Shown here piece by piece: positions 21,173 to 23,878 of a stretch of 23,878 bases of DNA. The position numbers were made by a program, and so were the translations under genes. The notes beneath the pieces were generated by a model, which saw only the letters and a list, made by a program, of their open reading frames with translations, ran no database searches and was not told where the DNA came from. Origin of the DNA: an uncultured Allobaculum sp. (lineage in GTDB: Bacteria > Bacillota_I > Bacilli_A > Erysipelotrichales > Erysipelotrichaceae); assembly GCA_910577085.1 (NCBI GenBank), contig CAJTLE010000032.1:1-23878 (forward strand). Reading direction: 5' to 3'. How positions within the stretch are numbered: the first letter of the stretch is position 1; every line of letters begins with the position of its first letter.

Positions 21173-22015
21173 ATGGAAACCGTAATCGGAAAAAGCTTTG
21201 ATGCTGAACGCGCGTTTTATAATGCCGATGGGCTTTATTTAAAAGATTGTCAGTTTGATGGTCCGGCGGATGGCGAAAGTGCTCTAAAAGAAGGCCGCCA
21301 GATTGTTGCGGACAGCTGCTTCTTCAATCTTCGCTATCCATTCTGGCACGATTCTCATCTGAAGATTCTCAACTCAACGCTGACAGAAAATTGTCGGGCT
21401 GCCTTATGGTATTCCGATCATATTCAAATCGATCAGTGCAAGCTCAACGGAATTAAAGCCCTGCGTGAATGCTCGGATGCCCGCATTGAAAATACAGAGA
21501 TCGATTCTCCGGAATTTGGCTGGCATTCTCATCATGTCAGCATGAATCATGTTCAGGCGACAAGCGAATATTTCATGATGCGCACCCATCATCTCGATTT
21601 GCGCAATGTTGATTTCAAGGGCAAATATTCGTTTCAGTATACAAAGAATGTTGTCCTGGAAAACTGCAATCTTGATACCAAAGATGCATTCTGGCATGCC
21701 AAAAATGTGATCCTGCGCAACTGCACCGTGAAAGGTAAATACCTGGCCTGGTACAGTGAAAACATTACCTTTGAGCATTGCACCATCATCGGTACCCAGC
21801 CCTTGTGCTATTGCAAGAATCTGCAGCTGATTGACTGCAAGATGATGGATACTGACCTTTCTTTTGAACGTTCTGAAGTGGATGCCACGTTGACTGAGCC
21901 AATTGAAAGCATCAAAAACCCATTGTCCGGAACGATTGTTGTGCCTTATGCAAAACAGATCATCATGGACATTGACCAGGCTAAAGGTATAGTCATCGAA
22001 ACTGATAAAGCCTGA
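21173..22015 (+). CDS. DUF3737 family protein
   Basis: This 280-residue soluble protein is recognised as DUF3737, a family without a known activity. Most of the chain consists of imperfect repeats of about 20-22 residues, such as LYLKDCQFDG, LKILNSTLTEN, IQIDQCKLNG, ARIENTEIDS, LDLRNVDFKG, VVLENCNLDT, VILRNCTVKG, ITFEHCTIIG and LQLIDCKMMD. Each alternates hydrophobic residues with Cys/Asn ladder positions, as in right-handed parallel beta-helices. Repeated aromatic positions (FWH, LWY, FGWH, SFQY, FWHA, AWY) line one edge and may mark a ligand groove. There is no signal peptide or membrane segment. The ATG follows TTTGGAGGGATAATTC, a strong ribosome binding site. It is monocistronic, divergent from the dehydrogenase, and ended by a long symmetric terminator. 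Confidence 0.88.
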   Translation: METVIGKSFDAERAFYNADGLYLKDCQFDGPADGESALKEGRQIVADSCFFNLRYPFWHDSHLKILNSTLTENCRAALWYSDHIQIDQCKLNGIKALRECSDARIENTEIDSPEFGWHSHHVSMNHVQATSEYFMMRTHHLDLRNVDFKGKYSFQYTKNVVLENCNLDTKDAFWHAKNVILRNCTVKGKYLAWYSENITFEHCTIIGTQPLCYCKNLQLIDCKMMDTDLSFERSEVDATLTEPIESIKNPLSGTIVVPYAKQIIMDIDQAKGIVIETDKA

Positions 22016-22476
22016 GCAGACTTTACAGATTGAAATTCAAGGATCATCAACACGCCAACGATGACTGCAGGCATGACTGTTGATGACGTTCGAACGCTTT
22101 ATCAGGCCATAAAATGACAAAAACCCGAAAGCCGCCTCTATTCAGCTTTCGGGTTTTTGTCATTTGTCATACAGGATCCTGTCTGTCGTATTCTGGACCG
22201 GAATAGACAGAAGATTCAATTCAATACCTGCTGATCAGAACCAAGCATTGTATTCTGAAGAGCAGCTTTGAAAGAGAGGAAAGTCAAGAGCAGCAAAGGA
22301 TAAGCTTTAGACAGGAAGTTTATCCATCTGCGCTCTGTTATCGTCATATTGTTGTTTAATAAAACCAGACTGAATTCCAGCCTGCCAGATCGGATACAAT
22401 CTGAACAGCGGCTGGCACCAGACAAGCACGGAGGGTATGCAGCTTTTCTGAGGAAGCTGCTGTTTACCAAAGGTAC
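22016..22476. other. Intergenic region between convergent DUF3737 and HAD genes
   Basis: Besides the terminator at 22112-22165 it holds only a short inverted repeat near 22441-22460 (AGCTTTTC...GAAGCTGC) downstream of the HAD gene, with no U-run. A minus-strand frame at 22216-22470 has no ribosome binding site and is rejected. Confidence 0.5.
22112..22165. terminator. Long bidirectional terminator
   Basis: Positions 22112-22132 pair perfectly with 22145-22165 (21 bp) around a 12-base loop. The stem carries both an A-run and a T-run (ACAAAAACCC with GGGTTTTTGT), so it can work on both strands between the convergent genes. Confidence 0.88.
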
Positions 22477-23334
22477 TCACACAAGAAATTCGTTGATAAA
22501 TGTGGCAATACCAGAGTGGTTGTTATCGTCGGTAATATAGTCAGCTGCAGATTTGGTTTTCTGCGAACCGTTTTTCATGACCACACCGATTTTGGCCATC
22601 TGAGTCATTGGAAAGTCGTTATCTTCGTCTCCAAATGAGCAAAGGTTCTCTTCGCTCCAGCCGTGCCATTCGAGCAGCTGGTGAAGTCCGGCTGGCTTGG
22701 ATACACGCGGATCCATATATTCAAATAAAATGGAAGCTGTAACCAGCGGGGCTCCTGTGAAATCTGGATCGCAAAAGGATTTCGAACGTTCTTTAACCGC
22801 CGGCATCAGATCGGGTCTGAAGGTCAGCATGACTTTTGAATGTTCATTTTCCAGGAAAGTATTTGGATCCACGACCTGGTAAGGAATCTGGTCTGCCTTT
22901 GAAAGTGCCTGGATCAGCGGATCGTCTTTAAAGGTATAGAGCAGACCATCTTCCGGAACTACAAAGTTAACAGGCAAGTCCGCATAATGCTTCATGACTT
23001 TTTTGATCAGTCTTCCGCTTAACGGATACTGCTTGACCGATCGGTTCAGTGTCAGGTCTTCAATTTCAGCCCCGCCGCTGCCGACAACTGCATCGACCAG
23101 GCCCTCGATTCCCCATACGGACAGTGAGTCAAGAACACTTTTCAGTTCGCGTCCGGTGCAAAGTCCAAACAGAATTCCGTTTTCACGAAGTCTGGTAATG
23201 GCTTTGACCGTTTCCGGATCCACAACCTGATCTTTCGTCAGCAGGGTACCGTCTACATCTGCCATCACGAGCCGAATGTTTTTTGCCTCTTCTCTTAAAT
23301 TCTCAGAAATTTCTTTTCCACTTTTGTCTTTCAT
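22477..23334 (-). CDS. Cof-type HAD-IIB family phosphatase
   Basis: This 285-residue cytoplasmic phosphatase belongs to the Cof subfamily of haloacid dehalogenase hydrolases, which dephosphorylate sugar phosphates, FMN or similar metabolites. The four HAD motifs are present: DVDGT with nucleophile D26 and acid/base D28, LCTGRE with T60, K213 in VSKPAGL, and GDEDNDFPM with D236 and D240. The C2B cap lies at about residues 85-195. The start at 23334 follows AAGGAGAAAACG. The frame is open much further upstream (to 23697), but that extension lies before the family N-terminus and has no ribosome binding site. About 20 residues precede the usual family start, and they are charged. It is single, with an operator-like palindrome just upstream. 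The substrate cannot be told. Confidence 0.92.
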   Translation of the reverse strand: MKDKSGKEISENLREEAKNIRLVMADVDGTLLTKDQVVDPETVKAITRLRENGILFGLCTGRELKSVLDSLSVWGIEGLVDAVVGSGGAEIEDLTLNRSVKQYPLSGRLIKKVMKHYADLPVNFVVPEDGLLYTFKDDPLIQALSKADQIPYQVVDPNTFLENEHSKVMLTFRPDLMPAVKERSKSFCDPDFTGAPLVTASILFEYMDPRVSKPAGLHQLLEWHGWSEENLCSFGDEDNDFPMTQMAKIGVVMKNGSQKTKSAADYITDDNNHSGIATFINEFLV

Positions 23335-23356
23335 CGTTTTCTCCTTCGACAAGAAG

Positions 23357-23377
23357 AGTATATCTGAAAATTCAGAT
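23357..23377 (-). promoter_or_regulatory. HAD gene promoter region with operator-like palindrome
   Basis: ATCTGAA (23362-23368) and TTCAGAT (23371-23377) are perfect inverted repeats separated by AA. They overlap the minus-strand -10 candidate TATACT (plus 23357-23362). This placement suits a repressor site. Confidence 0.4.
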
Positions 23378-23780
23378 GATATTTTTACTTTACCCAAAGC
23401 TGAAACAGATGTCTCAGGCCTCTTTGGCCCAGTGGTTCTTTCCATGAGACATAAAAGACAGAATCGTGGCAAAAGAAAAGAAATTCTCGAAAAATGATCG
23501 CCATTGAGCCGGAAAAGGGAAGAAAAGAAAAAACAGCCGGATTGAAGAGAAGCCTGAAGTATACTTATGGAATACGATCTGGCGGATTTTTGAGTTGAAA
23601 TCAACTTCAACGACCAGCCTGAAAGAAATTCCAGACCAAAGCCAATCCGTAATGACCTGGACTTGAGGGAAATGAAAAGGACTGAGCCGCACCCCAAGTC
23701 AAGAGAAAACTGAAATGAACCATCAAGATAAAAAAAGAGAAGAAGAAATAGAACCTAAATTCCCCACTTTATACACAGGT

Positions 23781-23821
23781 GGCCTCTGAGTTCGGACTCA
23801 AAGGCCGAATAACTCTATAAT
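23781..23821 (+). promoter_or_regulatory. Hairpin followed by TATAAT at the window edge
   Basis: GGCCTCTGAGT (23781-23791) pairs with ACTCAAAGGCC (23796-23806) with one C-A mismatch around TCGG. TATAAT follows at 23816-23821. It may be a terminator end plus a promoter for a gene beyond the window. Confidence 0.3.
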
Positions 23822-23878
23822 CTGGTTTTGCAGATTCGTTGTCTGAAAAGCCAGGTCTTTTCTTTTTCCTTCTACGCT

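Larger units (their letters stand above)
23335..23878. other. Terminal intergenic region
   Basis: This region contains the HAD promoter region, a hairpin at 23781-23806 and a candidate -10 at 23816-23821. The open minus-strand frames across it lack ribosome binding sites and protein-like composition. No gene is supported. Confidence 0.5.

Noticed and set aside
22216..22470. Minus-strand frame of 84 codons downstream of the HAD gene
   Set aside because: No ribosome binding site and no protein-like motif; it overlaps non-coding sequence between convergent genes.
23335..23697. N-terminal extension of the HAD frame
   Set aside because: About 120 extra residues without family similarity, crossing the promoter and palindrome; the ATG at 23334 has AAGGAG at good spacing.

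Overview
The window looks like chromosomal DNA from a low-to-moderate GC Gram-positive bacterium of the Bacillota, most likely an Erysipelotrichia-type gut Firmicute. The evidence is strong AGGAGG-type ribosome binding sites, extended -10 promoters, a four-cysteine L33, a Gram-positive elongasome-type PBP2, ComGA/ComGB, YitT, DUF3737 and U-tailed intrinsic terminators. The taxonomic call is inference. No insertion sequence, prophage or CRISPR array is visible.

Layout. 1-1498: mostly non-coding, with one small membrane-protein gene on the minus strand behind an operator-like palindrome. 1499-4180: a 600-residue protein with an HPr-kinase/PEPCK-like P-loop, then a Bax-inhibitor-1 membrane protein. 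4499-8061: a lipoprotein, an MBOAT O-acyltransferase and a DHHW/AlgX-like SGNH protein, which together look like a cell-surface polymer acetylation module. 8186-8440: tRNA-Leu(UAA) and tRNA-Cys(GCA) on the minus strand with their own promoter and terminator. 9123-10004: YitT-family membrane protein. 10190-13531: class B PBP2, rpmG and a glyoxalase-II-like metallo-hydrolase, each with its own terminator.

13762-17360 is the most interesting part. A RecQ helicase carries a C-terminal phosphoribosyltransferase domain and is followed by a protein that combines a decayed DprA-like half with a second SLOG-type Rossmann domain. A 20-bp perfect terminator hairpin separates this pair from a convergent comGA-comGB pair (17569-19441) that has no pseudopilin genes after it. 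Helicase + PRTase + DprA-like protein next to comG genes resembles the parts list of natural transformation (ComFA/ComFC/DprA). PRTase + DprA-like protein also resembles the ShosTA phage-defence pair. The octamer TGCGTATA occurs upstream of both recQ and comGA.

19800-23334: a zinc-dependent alcohol/polyol dehydrogenase (minus), a divergent DUF3737 beta-helix-like protein (plus), a bidirectional terminator and a Cof-type HAD phosphatase (minus). The last 540 bases hold no convincing gene, only a hairpin and a possible promoter reading out of the window.
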